Part shown: positions 54,401 through 61,766 of the stretch, piece by piece
Layout of the letters: every line of letters begins with the position of its first letter
Numbering within the stretch: position 1 is the first letter of the stretch
NCBI RefSeq assembly: GCF_021391535.1
Contig: NZ_CP090066.1
Coordinates: forward strand, 695,501-759,500
Direction of reading: 5' to 3'
Source: Aurantimonas sp. HBX-1
GTDB taxonomy: Bacteria; Pseudomonadota; Alphaproteobacteria; Rhizobiales; Rhizobiaceae
Length of the DNA stretch: 64,000 bases
Translations under genes and position numbers: made by a program
The notes under the pieces: generated by a model
What the model was told of the DNA's origin: nothing
The model's input: the letters and a program-made list of their open reading frames with translations, nothing else
The model's database searches: none

Positions 54401-55148
54401 GCCGGACGAGGCCGCCAAGTGGTTCGCACGGTCGGCCGAGCGCGGTTTCGCGCCTGCCCAGTACAGTCTCGGCACGCTCTACGAGAAGGGCAACGGCGTC
54501 ACCCGCGACACCGTCGCGGCGCGCGACTGGTACCTGAAGGCCGCCGAACAGGGCAACGTCCGCGCCATGCACAATCTCGCGGTGCTCTTTGCCACCGGCG
54601 TCGACGGCAAGTCGGAGCCGGTCCTGGCGGCACGCTGGTTCCGCGAGGCGGCCGACTACGGCATGACCGACAGCCAGTACAATCTCGGCATCCTCTACGC
54701 GCGCGGCGCCGGGGTGGAGCAGGACCTGACGGAATCCTACAAGTGGTTCTCGGTGGTCGCCGCGGCCGGCGATTCCGACGCCGGCGCGAAGCGCGACGAG
54801 ATCGCCAAGTCGCTGGACGCTGGCCAGCTTGCGGCCGCCGAGGCCAAGGTGGCGGCCTTCAAGCCGGCGGTCCGCGACGAGACGGCCAATACGGTGGACG
54901 TGCCGAAGGACTGGATCAGCGACGTCGACACGACGCTCCAGACCTCATCCGTCGACATGCAGAAGGCGATCCGCAATATCCAGGCGATCCTGATCAAGCT
55001 CGGCTACGACCCCGGTACCCCCGACGGCGTGGCCGGCGCGAAGACCACCGAAGCGATCAAGTCGTTCCAGCAGTCGGCGGGCCTCGAGGCGACCGGAAAC
55101 ATCGACGAGGCGCTCATTCGCGCGCTGCTCGCGCGAAAGGACAGCTGA
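51405..55148 (+). CDS. podJ: PodJ-like polar organiser: coiled coils, one TM, Sel1 repeats, peptidoglycan-binding domain
   Basis: 1247 residues from the ATG at 51405 (an ATG at 51363 is possible). Residues about 10-670 are charged coiled coils with recurrent AVERRWDEFE, AVGRRWDAFE and AFDERWGVLE blocks. After a basic stretch comes one membrane helix (IIMAIGAVLLALMALPLG, about 823-845), then a proline-rich periplasmic linker. Sel1-like TPR repeats follow at about 965-1130 (AAKWFARSAERGFAPAQYSL and similar) and a C-terminal peptidoglycan-binding domain (LIKLGYDPGTPDGVAGAKTT). This order is that of PodJ, which marks the new cell pole in Caulobacter and Agrobacterium. Cytoplasmic coiled coils recruit partners and the outside binds the wall. 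Confidence 0.85.
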   Translation: MAEQSDPHVVMRTGTQETSSLDALSRTLEELEARLSRMRDARTAKPAPAGSVSLARATAPQPRASLSDAVSQITMRQRELHAEAESATTPARRAPAAASPGPAASERDPAPRRADRSEAANAEVTRQLERLRAELRDDMARSFEPRLDEISAAFQELRRMIGAQASAGQIAAEIARVDDGLSRMADNGADGATIRSLRDELEAMRALVGTMAREETLEAVGRRWDAFETALSGRADDDTRTKRDIKDELERLRVSLGTLASEEQVKAVERRWDEFEKSYSAGSTGEAQPGLSALLKTEMSSLREKLETLASEQSVRAFDERWGVLEERFASREIEGKMETMAERLEQLEASLARLPETLALAPLEQRVHALALGIESLAKQQQEESELDHFGVLEERLDEISRAIVAATTRPHTIDMSPVERVEARLQTLTARVDSLAEDADGEALSARIAELADRIETLSNEEGARELAERIERFSAQLATLGSENSALEIVAVESRLQALAARFEEQAASRVDEAAVRTLEAQIARLSQMIAENGVAAAVADPEMERRLTAIERRLDDNQEAVMAAARQAADEAIRQVLASGDLHQGEHVARLSEDLRALDRLSRETGSRSQEFFETVHGTLLKLVDRIGRIESEMTAGRPGEAAPVVASAAPLAASPVAAAAAAAAGAPAVQSGGGLKAVLARTLKGRKLPAGKAEANERPARWDDPELALVDAEAEARAPETVEAPSLDAADIFDTHEANRPLAIGSGTPDIAALLERVRAQQAGHARGTDQAGKADFIAAARRAAMAAAAETASLRADDADTENGKVSLTELVARRRKPIIMAIGAVLLALMALPLGQALMTSRDNDALDQAPQGPLAEFAAPTEIEPAPDVTPPRAADPAPTETAAAIPPARDVSPPQAPVPASGPVAALDQGSGPGAGADEARPVEQAPAAAAPVESSDAASPPAAAPLEAGIEPPAGIGPEPFLAAVRAGDPKALFETGLRLMEGRQGAPQPDEAAKWFARSAERGFAPAQYSLGTLYEKGNGVTRDTVAARDWYLKAAEQGNVRAMHNLAVLFATGVDGKSEPVLAARWFREAADYGMTDSQYNLGILYARGAGVEQDLTESYKWFSVVAAAGDSDAGAKRDEIAKSLDAGQLAAAEAKVAAFKPAVRDETANTVDVPKDWISDVDTTLQTSSVDMQKAIRNIQAILIKLGYDPGTPDGVAGAKTTEAIKSFQQSAGLEATGNIDEALIRALLARKDS

Positions 55149-55238
55149 GCGCCGACATTCATTTGACAGGCGTCGAAAGTTCGGGCGAAGAGGGTCCGGA
55201 CCTTTCCCTGGCTCCCTCGCGCAAAGAGCCGCCAGCTC

Positions 55239-56165
55239 GTGAACCTCTATCTCCCGATCGCGGAAATTTCCGTCAACATCCTGGTCGTCATCGGGATGGG
55301 CGTTGCGGTGGGGTTCCTCTCGGGCATGTTCGGCGTCGGCGGCGGGTTCCTGATCACGCCGCTGCTGATCTTCTACAACATTCCCCCGGCCGTCGCCGTG
55401 GCCACCGGTGCCAACCAGGTCATCGCCGCCTCGTTCTCGGGCGCGCTTGCCCATTACAAGCGCGGCACGATCGATCTCAAGCTTGGGACCATGCTCCTGA
55501 TCGGCGGTGCCGCCGGCTCGGTCGGCGGCGTCGCGCTGTTCACGATGCTGCGCCGGCTCGGCCAGCTGGATCTGGTGGTCTCGCTCCTCTACGTCCTCTT
55601 CCTCGGCGGGGTCGGCGGCCTGATGCTGGTCGAGAGCCTGCAGGCGATGTGGCGGCGCGGCGAGGGCAGCGGCGAGGTGAAGCGCTCCGGCAAGCACAAC
55701 TGGGTGCATGGCCTGCCCTTCAAGATGCGGTTCCACCGCTCCAAGCTCTATGTCTCGGTCATACCGGTGCTCGGCCTCGGTGCGATCATCGGCGTTCTGG
55801 CGGCGATCATGGGCGTTGGCGGCGGCTTCATCATGGTGCCGGCGATGATCTACCTGCTGCGCGTGCCGACCAACGTCGTCATCGGGACTTCGCTGTTCCA
55901 GATCATCTTCACCGCCGCAGTCACCACCGTCCTGCAGGCGGCGACGAACCACACGATCGACATCGTGCTGGCCTTCCTGCTGATGCTGGGCGGGGTCGTC
56001 GGCGCGCAGTTCGGGGCCGAGGCCGGACGCAAGCTGCGCGGCGACCAGCTGCGTGCGCTGCTGGCGCTGCTGGTGCTCGCGGTCGGCCTGCGGCTCGGCT
56101 TCGAGCTCGTCGTCACGCCGGTCGAGCCCTATTCGATCAGCCTGCCGAGCGGAGAGACCGGATGA
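55239..56165 (+). CDS. sulfite exporter TauE/SafE family membrane protein
   Basis: 308 residues from a GTG at 55239 (weak ribosome site, so the start is less certain). Eight hydrophobic helices in two homologous halves; each half opens with the family's glycine motif: LSGMFGVGGGFLITPLLIF and AAIMGVGGGFIMVPAMIYL. A charged loop (RRGEGSGEVKRSGKHNWVHG) separates the halves. The family exports sulfite, sulfoacetate or related organic anions; the true substrate is unknown. The next gene overlaps by 4 bases (ATGA). Confidence 0.9.
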   Translation: MNLYLPIAEISVNILVVIGMGVAVGFLSGMFGVGGGFLITPLLIFYNIPPAVAVATGANQVIAASFSGALAHYKRGTIDLKLGTMLLIGGAAGSVGGVALFTMLRRLGQLDLVVSLLYVLFLGGVGGLMLVESLQAMWRRGEGSGEVKRSGKHNWVHGLPFKMRFHRSKLYVSVIPVLGLGAIIGVLAAIMGVGGGFIMVPAMIYLLRVPTNVVIGTSLFQIIFTAAVTTVLQAATNHTIDIVLAFLLMLGGVVGAQFGAEAGRKLRGDQLRALLALLVLAVGLRLGFELVVTPVEPYSISLPSGETG

Positions 56166-57004
56166 TCGGCCGCCGTCCCTCCCGAGCACGGATATCCGAC
56201 CGGCTGTTGAACGCCGTGGCGGGGCTGCTGGCTTTCATGGCCCTCCTGGTCGGGCCGGCGCGGGCGCAGCTCGGCCAGGAGACCTTCGAGATCGGCCTGT
56301 CGACGGAGCAGATCGGCATCACCTCCGATTTCACCGGCGCGCGGCTCGTCGTGTTCGGTGCGCTCGACAATGCCGACGGCCGCATCCTGCGCGAGCAGCG
56401 CTACGACATCGTCGTGGCGCTGGTGGGTCCGCGCCGTCCGGTGGTCGTCCGCGAGAAGGAGCGCAAGCTCGGCATCTGGATCAATCGCGGATCGGAAAGC
56501 TTCGAAGCGCCCCCGTCCTCCTACGCCCTGGCCTCGACGCGGCCGCTTGCCGACATCATGAGCGAGGCGAACCGGGTCAACCTGTCGATCGGGATCGCCG
56601 ATCTGCGCCTAGGCGGCGGCGGGGAGCCTGCTGCCGACGACGACGCGCAGACGGTGGTGGCCAATCGCGACGAGTACGCCACGGCGCTGCGGCGCATCCG
56701 CGAGAACAACGGCCTCTACAACCAGCGCTTCGGCGCCGTTCAGTTCGTCAGCCCGACGCTCTTCCGCGCTGACCTGCAGTTGCCGGCCGGGCTGCCGACC
56801 GGCGAGCACACCGTCCGCGCCTATCTGTTCCGCCAGGGGGTGTTCATCCGCGGCAGTACCGAAACGCTGACCGTCGTGAAGACCGGCTTCGAGAGCTTCA
56901 TCTCCGGCTTCGCCCTCGAACACGGCATCCTCTACGGGATCGCCGCCGTGATTCTCGCCATCTTCACCGGCTGGTTCGGTCGCATCCTCTTCAAGCGCGA
57001 CTAG
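56162..57004 (+). CDS. TIGR02186 family membrane-anchored protein
   Basis: 280 residues. An N-terminal signal/anchor (AGLLAFMALLVGPARAQ) is followed by a periplasmic domain with TFEIGLSTEQIGITSDFTGA and RLVVFGALDNADGRI, and YALASTRPLADI. One membrane helix closes the C-terminus (HGILYGIAAVILAIFTGWFG). This is the pattern of the alphaproteobacterial TIGR02186 family, which commonly neighbours TauE/SafE permeases. The start codon overlaps the TauE/SafE stop, so both are made together; it may be an accessory subunit. No catalytic motif is seen. Confidence 0.88.
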   Translation: MIGRRPSRARISDRLLNAVAGLLAFMALLVGPARAQLGQETFEIGLSTEQIGITSDFTGARLVVFGALDNADGRILREQRYDIVVALVGPRRPVVVREKERKLGIWINRGSESFEAPPSSYALASTRPLADIMSEANRVNLSIGIADLRLGGGGEPAADDDAQTVVANRDEYATALRRIRENNGLYNQRFGAVQFVSPTLFRADLQLPAGLPTGEHTVRAYLFRQGVFIRGSTETLTVVKTGFESFISGFALEHGILYGIAAVILAIFTGWFGRILFKRD

Positions 57005-57014
57005 ATAGAAGCCG

Positions 57015-57512
57015 ATGAGCGACGCCGATCCCACCGGAGCCCGATCCGCTGCCCCCGCCACGCCGGAGCAACCGCGCGACCGCGGCATCCGCGCCGCCTG
57101 GATCCTCGGCCTGGGCGGGCTGGTGCCCTTCGTCCTGATGACGGCGATGCTGGTGTATGCCGGCCGCGAGTTCATCGCCTACCGCCAGCTGATCCTTGCC
57201 TATGGGGGCTATTCGGCGACGATCCTCGCCTTCCTCGGCGGCATACGCTGGGGCGCGGCTCTGGACCCTGCCATGCGCCGCCCCGCGATCCTCGTCCTGT
57301 CGGTACTGCCGGCGCTGGGTGCCTGGTTCTTCCTGTTCCTGCCCAGCCCGTGGCTGTTCGCCGGCTTCGCGCTCTTCTTCCTGCTGCAGGGCGTCTGGGA
57401 CGGCCTGGCGGCGCGGACGGCGGCCCTGCCGGACTGGTTCGGGCGCCTGCGCATGGTGCTGACGACGGTGGTGGTGCTCTGCCAGCTCGCCGCCTTCGCT
57501 TCCACCTACTGA
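57015..57512 (+). CDS. DUF3429 membrane protein
   Basis: 165 residues with five hydrophobic helices and a variable N-terminus of about 25 residues. The DUF3429 pattern is visible: LGLGGLVPFVLMTAML, YGGYSATILAFLGGIRWGAA and LPDWFGRLRMVLTTVV. Function unknown; inner membrane. It starts 10 bases after the TIGR02186 gene and may be the last gene of that operon. It converges on pdeM. Confidence 0.85.
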   Translation: MSDADPTGARSAAPATPEQPRDRGIRAAWILGLGGLVPFVLMTAMLVYAGREFIAYRQLILAYGGYSATILAFLGGIRWGAALDPAMRRPAILVLSVLPALGAWFFLFLPSPWLFAGFALFFLLQGVWDGLAARTAALPDWFGRLRMVLTTVVVLCQLAAFASTY

Positions 57513-57518
57513 GCGGCG

Positions 57519-58235
57519 CTAGCGGCAGAGCGAGCGGAACGGGATCGGATAGATCCGGGCGATGCCGATGACGTAGGCCTTGGCCCTGACCGGATCGAAC
57601 AGGCCGTGGAAGGCGCGGTCCAGCACGTTCAACCCGCCGGTGGTGACGCCGAAGGACGGCAGGATCATCCGGTCGCCGTCGCTGGCGAAGCAGGCGCTGC
57701 GGCTCGACCGCCCGCCTGCCGAGACCTGCGCCACCGGGTGCAGGTGACCGGCCACTTCGCCGACGCGCAGCGACGGGCTCGGTTCGTGCCGGAAGGTCCA
57801 CGGGCCGACGCCGATCGTCTCGTGCGTCTCGCCGCCGACATAGGCGGGTGGCTCCGGGTCGTGATTGCCGGCGATCCATATCCAGTCGCGGCCGGTCATC
57901 AGCCGGACGAGCACCTCGCGGAACTGCGCCGGCATGAAGGCGGCGCCGTGCCGATCGTGGAAGGAATCGCCGAGGCAGACCACCCGCAGCGGATCGTAGC
58001 GCTCGAGCGCCGCACCCAGAAGCGCGAGCGTCGCGGCCGTATCGTAGGGCGGCAGCATCATGCCGCGCCGGGCGAAGGCAGCGCCCTTCTCGAGATGCAG
58101 GTCGGAGACGACGAGCAGCCGTTCGGACGGCGCGTAGAGCACGCCCGACGGGTCGCAGGCCACGGTGCCACCCGCCAACTGCATTTCGACGGCCGGACAG
58201 TCCGTCCGTCGCTGCCGCCGCGCCAGTGCATTCAT
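57519..58235 (-). CDS. pdeM: ligase-associated DNA damage response endonuclease PdeM
   Basis: 238 residues from the ATG at 58235 (an ATG at 58184 is possible). Calcineurin-like metallophosphatase motifs: VVSDLHLEKGAAF (D-x-H), VVCLGDSFHDRHG (G-D-x-x-D/H), IWIAGNHDPEPP (G-N-H-D/E), and VAGHLHPVAQV (G-H-x-H). The family forms, with the helicase encoded at the right edge and an ATP-dependent ligase plus LigD-like exonuclease, a small DNA repair system. The helicase lies 3.5 kb away on the same strand; intervening genes separate the usual pair. Confidence 0.9.
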   Translation of the reverse strand: MNALARRQRRTDCPAVEMQLAGGTVACDPSGVLYAPSERLLVVSDLHLEKGAAFARRGMMLPPYDTAATLALLGAALERYDPLRVVCLGDSFHDRHGAAFMPAQFREVLVRLMTGRDWIWIAGNHDPEPPAYVGGETHETIGVGPWTFRHEPSPSLRVGEVAGHLHPVAQVSAGGRSSRSACFASDGDRMILPSFGVTTGGLNVLDRAFHGLFDPVRAKAYVIGIARIYPIPFRSLCR

Positions 58236-58511
58236 CCGCAGTGTTCCAGGTCGCATGGGTGATTCGCGTTTCGTTCCCATCCAAGCCATGCCGGACGGCG
58301 AAAACAAGGGGCGATCGGCCTCGCGGCGCGCGGGCGGCCCATCTTGCATCTCGCCAATCGGCCCGCGACCGCCTAGGATCGCTGCAGCGCACCACGTCCA
58401 CTGACGCTGGCGCGACAGCGCGACGCAGCCCCTTGGCCGCGTCCCGTATAACCGCCGTCGCCATGGCCAGGCGCGGGCCGATCGCCGAATGGCCCGATGG
58501 GGAAACGCCGC

Positions 58512-59333
58512 ATGCGCATCCGACTGGGCTGCGAGCTCGCCTACCAGCTGCCGGCGCCGACGCCGATGATCATCAATCTGAACGTGCATTATTCGCGCGT
58601 CGGCTCGCTGGAACGGCCGGATCACCTCGTCACGAAGCCCCCCGTGCCGATCACCAGCTACCGCGATAGCTTCGGCAACTGGTGCAACCGCCTCGTCGCC
58701 CCCGCCGGAGATTTCGTCCTCGGCACCGACGGCGTCATCCACGACGAGGGCCTCTCCGACCCGGTCGGGCTCGACGCGATCCAGCACGAGGTCGAGGACC
58801 TGCCGTCGGAAACGCTGCAGTTCCTGCTCGGCAGCCGCTATTGCGAGACCGACCTCCTGTCGAATGAGGCCTGGCGGCTGTTCGGTCACACCACGCCGGG
58901 CTGGGGCCGGGTCCAGGCGATCTGCGACTTCGTGCACAACCATGTCCGCTTCGGCTACGAGAATTCCCGCGCCACCCGCACTGCAGCGGAAACCTACGCC
59001 GAGGGCGTCGGCGTCTGCCGCGACTACACGCATCTGGCGGTCACCTTCTGCCGGGCGATGAACATCCCGACCCGCTACTGCACCGGCTATATCAGCGACA
59101 TCGGCCTGCCGCCGCCCTATGCCTCGATGGATTTCGCCGCCTGGATGGAGTGCTATCTCGGCGGACAGTGGTGGACCTTCGATCCACGTAACAACGCGCC
59201 GCGCTTCGGCCGCGTGCTGATCGCGCAGGGGCGCGACGCCGCCGACGTGCCGCTGACCCACACGTTCGGGCAGAACACGCTGACCGGCTTCAAGGTCTGG
59301 ATCCGGGAAGAGTCGGCAGACCAGGGCAAGTAG
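58512..59333 (+). CDS. transglutaminase-like cysteine protease family protein
   Basis: 273 residues from the ATG at 58512, which follows GGGGAAA. A beta-rich N-terminal domain (residues 1-110) precedes the transglutaminase core, where the nucleophile is C169 in GVGVCRDYTHLA. The usual catalytic 'H-A-W' is FAAW here (A210-W211), while the acid D224 is present in WTFDPRNN. A group of alphaproteobacterial relatives seems to share this loss of histidine (FSAW forms), so it is probably subfamily-specific. Without the histidine the classical triad is incomplete; activity may use another base. No signal peptide; cytoplasmic. Stands alone, divergent from pdeM. Confidence 0.85.
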   Translation: MRIRLGCELAYQLPAPTPMIINLNVHYSRVGSLERPDHLVTKPPVPITSYRDSFGNWCNRLVAPAGDFVLGTDGVIHDEGLSDPVGLDAIQHEVEDLPSETLQFLLGSRYCETDLLSNEAWRLFGHTTPGWGRVQAICDFVHNHVRFGYENSRATRTAAETYAEGVGVCRDYTHLAVTFCRAMNIPTRYCTGYISDIGLPPPYASMDFAAWMECYLGGQWWTFDPRNNAPRFGRVLIAQGRDAADVPLTHTFGQNTLTGFKVWIREESADQGK

Positions 59334-59362
59334 GCGAGAGCGGCCGTCCGCGGCGGTCCCCT

Positions 59363-59749
59363 TCAGGGCTGCTGCGCCCGTTTTTCCGCCGCCGCCAGCA
59401 TCGCCGCGTGGACCTGCTGCTGCAGCGCGGCGGTCCGTGCCGCCACATTCCGCTGTGCCTCGCGCAGTGCCGCCGGCTCGAAGGGCACGGCCTGCAGCGC
59501 CGCGATCATGGCGCGCCGCGCCTGCCGCAGTTCGGCGATCCCGGCGACAAAGTCGGCCCGCCCCGCCGCGAGTTCCGCACGGATGGCACGGCGCAGTTCC
59601 GGCGGATAGGCGCCGATCGTGCCTTCGACCAGGGAAAGGCCAGGGCGTTCGCCCCGCCACTGCCCGAGGGCGTAGCCGAGGCCGACGAAATTGCCGACCA
59701 GCGACAGCAACAGCGCGATCGCGAGGAAGGGAATGATCCAGCGGCGCAT
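59363..59749 (-). CDS. periplasmic heavy-metal-sensor-like protein (CnrX/ZraP family)
   Basis: 128 residues with an N-terminal membrane anchor (IIPFLAIALLLSLVGNFVGL). The rest is a helical hairpin, ELRRAIRAELAAGRADFVAG then RRAMIAALQAVPFEP and ALREAQRNVAARTAALQQQV, the fold of CnrX/ZraP-type metal sensors (Metal_resist family). The start is 3 bases from the stop of the preceding anti-sigma-like gene. In CnrYXH systems such a sensor relieves inhibition of the sigma factor when metal binds. Which metal, if any, cannot be told: the sequence has no cysteine and few histidines. Confidence 0.8.
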   Translation of the reverse strand: MRRWIIPFLAIALLLSLVGNFVGLGYALGQWRGERPGLSLVEGTIGAYPPELRRAIRAELAAGRADFVAGIAELRQARRAMIAALQAVPFEPAALREAQRNVAARTAALQQQVHAAMLAAAEKRAQQP

Positions 59750-59752
59750 GGC

Positions 59753-60214
59753 TCACGACCTCCCGGGCCAGAGCGGTGCCTCGTCCGGCGCAGCGAGCCC
59801 GGCGCCGGCGAAATTCCCCTCGGCGATCGCGAGCAGCAGCTCGTCCGGCACGCCCGCGCCCTGGGTGCCCAGCGCGTAGCCGATGCCGGTGGCGAGCACG
59901 ACGACCGCAAGCGCCGACGCCGTCACCGGCGTCGGAGCCAGCCAATGGGCGAGGATGGTTTCGAGCCCTGATGAGGTCGGCGCGCTGCCGGCGGCGATGC
60001 GCCGGCGGACACCGGCGAGGATCACGGCTTCGTCCGGCGCCGAGAAGACGGCGCGCTCGACCACCCCGGCGATCACGGCGTCTGCCACGAGCCGCGCCCG
60101 TGCCACGTCATCCGTCGCCATCAGGCGCCGTGCATCCGCTCGTTTTTCGAGCGGCCAGGCACCGATATCCGGTCCGTAGCGCAGCAGGCAGTCGTCGAAT
60201 GCTTCCCGGTCCAT
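59753..60214 (-). CDS. probable membrane-bound anti-sigma factor
   Basis: 153 residues from the ATG at 60214, preceded by GAGGAAA; an ATG at 60223 would add three residues. The N-terminus MDREAFDDCLLRYGPDIGAW is a short cytoplasmic helix pair, typical of alphaproteobacterial anti-sigma proteins, followed by a helical region. One membrane helix lies at about residues 99-116 (ASALAVVVLATGIGYALG), with a short periplasmic tail. It starts 18 bases after the sigma gene stop. The role is inferred from position and topology. Confidence 0.7.
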   Translation of the reverse strand: MDREAFDDCLLRYGPDIGAWPLEKRADARRLMATDDVARARLVADAVIAGVVERAVFSAPDEAVILAGVRRRIAAGSAPTSSGLETILAHWLAPTPVTASALAVVVLATGIGYALGTQGAGVPDELLLAIAEGNFAGAGLAAPDEAPLWPGRS

Positions 60215-60231
60215 TTTCCTCATCCTGCTTG

Positions 60232-60858
60232 TCAGGGGTCGAGACGCTGCCGCAGCGTGCGGCGTGCCCGTACCAGCAATTGTTCGTAGGCGCCGATCCG
60301 GATGCCCATGGCCTGCGCGGCGCTGGCATTGTCCAGCCCGCCGGCGGCGCCGAGGAGGATCGCCATGCGCTGGCGCTCCGGCAGAAGGGCGATCGCCTCG
60401 CGGGCCTTCGCCAGCGCGTCGCGGCCCTCGGTCTGGCGCAGCGGGTCCGGGGCTTCGCTCGGCTCGGTCTCCTCGCGGGCGCCGAGGCCGACGAAGGCGC
60501 GGAAGGCGCGGCTGCGCCGCCGGTCGATGCAGCGATTGACCGCGATACCGTAGAGCCATGTCGCGACCGTTGCCGTTTCCGGCCGGTAGCGATCCGCGTG
60601 GCGCCAGGCGCGAAAGAACACGTCCTGCACGACCTCCTCGGCATCGGCGGCGTTGCCGAGGTAGCGCAGGCAAAATCCGCGCAGCCCGCCTCCGTGACGG
60701 GAGACGAGCTGCGTCAGGGCGCCCTGGTCGCCCGCCGCCATGCGGCGGACGATCGCGGCATCGGGCGCCCTGGATCGGTCGGAGCCGACGCCCGTCTGGA
60801 GGGGGTAGTCCATCGCGGCGGGCTCCGGCCCGAAATCGTGGCGTGACACGTCCGGCAT
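60232..60858 (-). CDS. ECF RNA polymerase sigma factor
   Basis: 208 residues. Region 2 is clear (ADAEEVVQDVFFRAWRHAD, then TWLYGIAVNRCIDRRR) and region 4 shows ALLPERQRMAILLGAAGGLD then SAAQAMGIRIGAYEQLLVRA. Regions 1 and 3 are absent, so it is an extracytoplasmic-function type. It is followed by an anti-sigma-like gene and a periplasmic sensor gene, as in metal-responsive sigma operons (CnrYXH). The true start may be an internal ATG (MDYPLQTG, residue 16), as the first 15 residues are not conserved. Confidence 0.92.
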   Translation of the reverse strand: MPDVSRHDFGPEPAAMDYPLQTGVGSDRSRAPDAAIVRRMAAGDQGALTQLVSRHGGGLRGFCLRYLGNAADAEEVVQDVFFRAWRHADRYRPETATVATWLYGIAVNRCIDRRRSRAFRAFVGLGAREETEPSEAPDPLRQTEGRDALAKAREAIALLPERQRMAILLGAAGGLDNASAAQAMGIRIGAYEQLLVRARRTLRQRLDP

Positions 60859-60901
60859 GGTTCACGCCGGCGCCTGCATGCGGCTGTGATCGCGGCGAAT
60901 C

Positions 60902-61204
60902 CTAGCGGATCCAGCGACCGCTGCGAACGACCGTGTAGCCGCGCGGGCCGGTCACCCGGCTGACGGTGCGGGCCCGATACGGTCCGACCGCGATGGCGCG
61001 GTCCGCCGAATAGGCTCGGCCACCCGGGCCGACGGCGGTCACCGAGCGATAGCAGCGGTCGACGAAGCCGGCGACGCAGCCCTGGGATACGGCATAGCTG
61101 CCGCCGCGCGGGCCGTAGTGGATCCGCTCGCCGGCCGCGGCGGGCAGGGCGAACGCGGCGCCGAGGCAGAGGGCGGCAAGGGCGGCGAGGGTCTTGTTGC
61201 GCAT
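60902..61204 (-). CDS. small exported protein of unknown function
   Basis: 100 residues from the ATG at 61204 with a signal peptide (LAALAALCLGAAFALPAAA). The mature part is short and rich in glycine, tyrosine and arginine (GERIHYGPRGGSYAVSQGCV, DRCYRSVTAVGPGGRAY), with two cysteines that could form a disulfide. It lies 43 bases after the sigma start side and 42 bases from the EF-hand gene, all on the same strand. No family is recognised. Confidence 0.65.
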   Translation of the reverse strand: MRNKTLAALAALCLGAAFALPAAAGERIHYGPRGGSYAVSQGCVAGFVDRCYRSVTAVGPGGRAYSADRAIAVGPYRARTVSRVTGPRGYTVVRSGRWIR

Positions 61205-61246
61205 GGCATCACTCGTTGGGACGATGGGGGGTGGGGACAACCGGGC

Positions 61247-61678
61247 TCAGCGCCCGGCCAGCGCGTCGGCCGCTGCGGCAAGCTCGTCCTTGTCGAGCCG
61301 GCCGTCGCGGTTCTTGTCGGCGAGGTCGAACAACCCCGGCACCTGCATGAACTCGGCGCGGGAGATCCGTCCGTCGCCGTCCCGGTCGCGCCGCTCCATC
61401 CGGTTTTCCGAAACCGTGCGGGCGGCATTGATGCGCCGGCTCGCCCGCTCGCGGGCCGCCTCCACCTCGGCGCGGTCGAGCGCGCCGTCGCGGTTGGTGT
61501 CGAGGCGGGCGAAGCGCTTTGCCATCGCCGTCTCGAGCTCGCCTTTGTCGATGGCGCCGTCGCGGCTGGTGTCGATGCGCTGGAACAGGCGGGACATGAC
61601 CAGCGACTGGGCGCTGGCGGCATTGATCGTGAAGGGCACCGCCATGGCGGCGATCAGGATGAGTCTCGGCTTGGTCAT
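61247..61678 (-). CDS. exported EF-hand calcium-binding protein
   Basis: 143 residues with a signal peptide cleaved near ASAQ (residue 24). Four EF-hand loops of 12 residues are present with the D-x-D/N/S-x-D-G pattern: 36-47 (DTSRDGAIDKGE), 60-71 (DTNRDGALDRAE), 98-109 (DRDGDGRISRAE) and 121-132 (DKNRDGRLDKDE). All keep the final glutamate, so calcium binding is likely. It would act in the periplasm. It is the first gene of a same-strand run leading to the ECF sigma operon. Confidence 0.9.
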   Translation of the reverse strand: MTKPRLILIAAMAVPFTINAASAQSLVMSRLFQRIDTSRDGAIDKGELETAMAKRFARLDTNRDGALDRAEVEAARERASRRINAARTVSENRMERRDRDGDGRISRAEFMQVPGLFDLADKNRDGRLDKDELAAAADALAGR

Positions 61679-61766
61679 CGGGGCGGCTCCGTGGGACGAC
61701 GGTCAGTGCCGTCTTCGGTCCCTGATACGCAGCCCGTGGCGGCGCCCTACGCGGGCTTTCGAGAAA

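Noticed and set aside
51459..54572. 1037-codon open frame opposite the podJ-like gene
   Set aside because: Low-complexity arginine-rich translation with no domain; the plus strand is a long coiled-coil protein.
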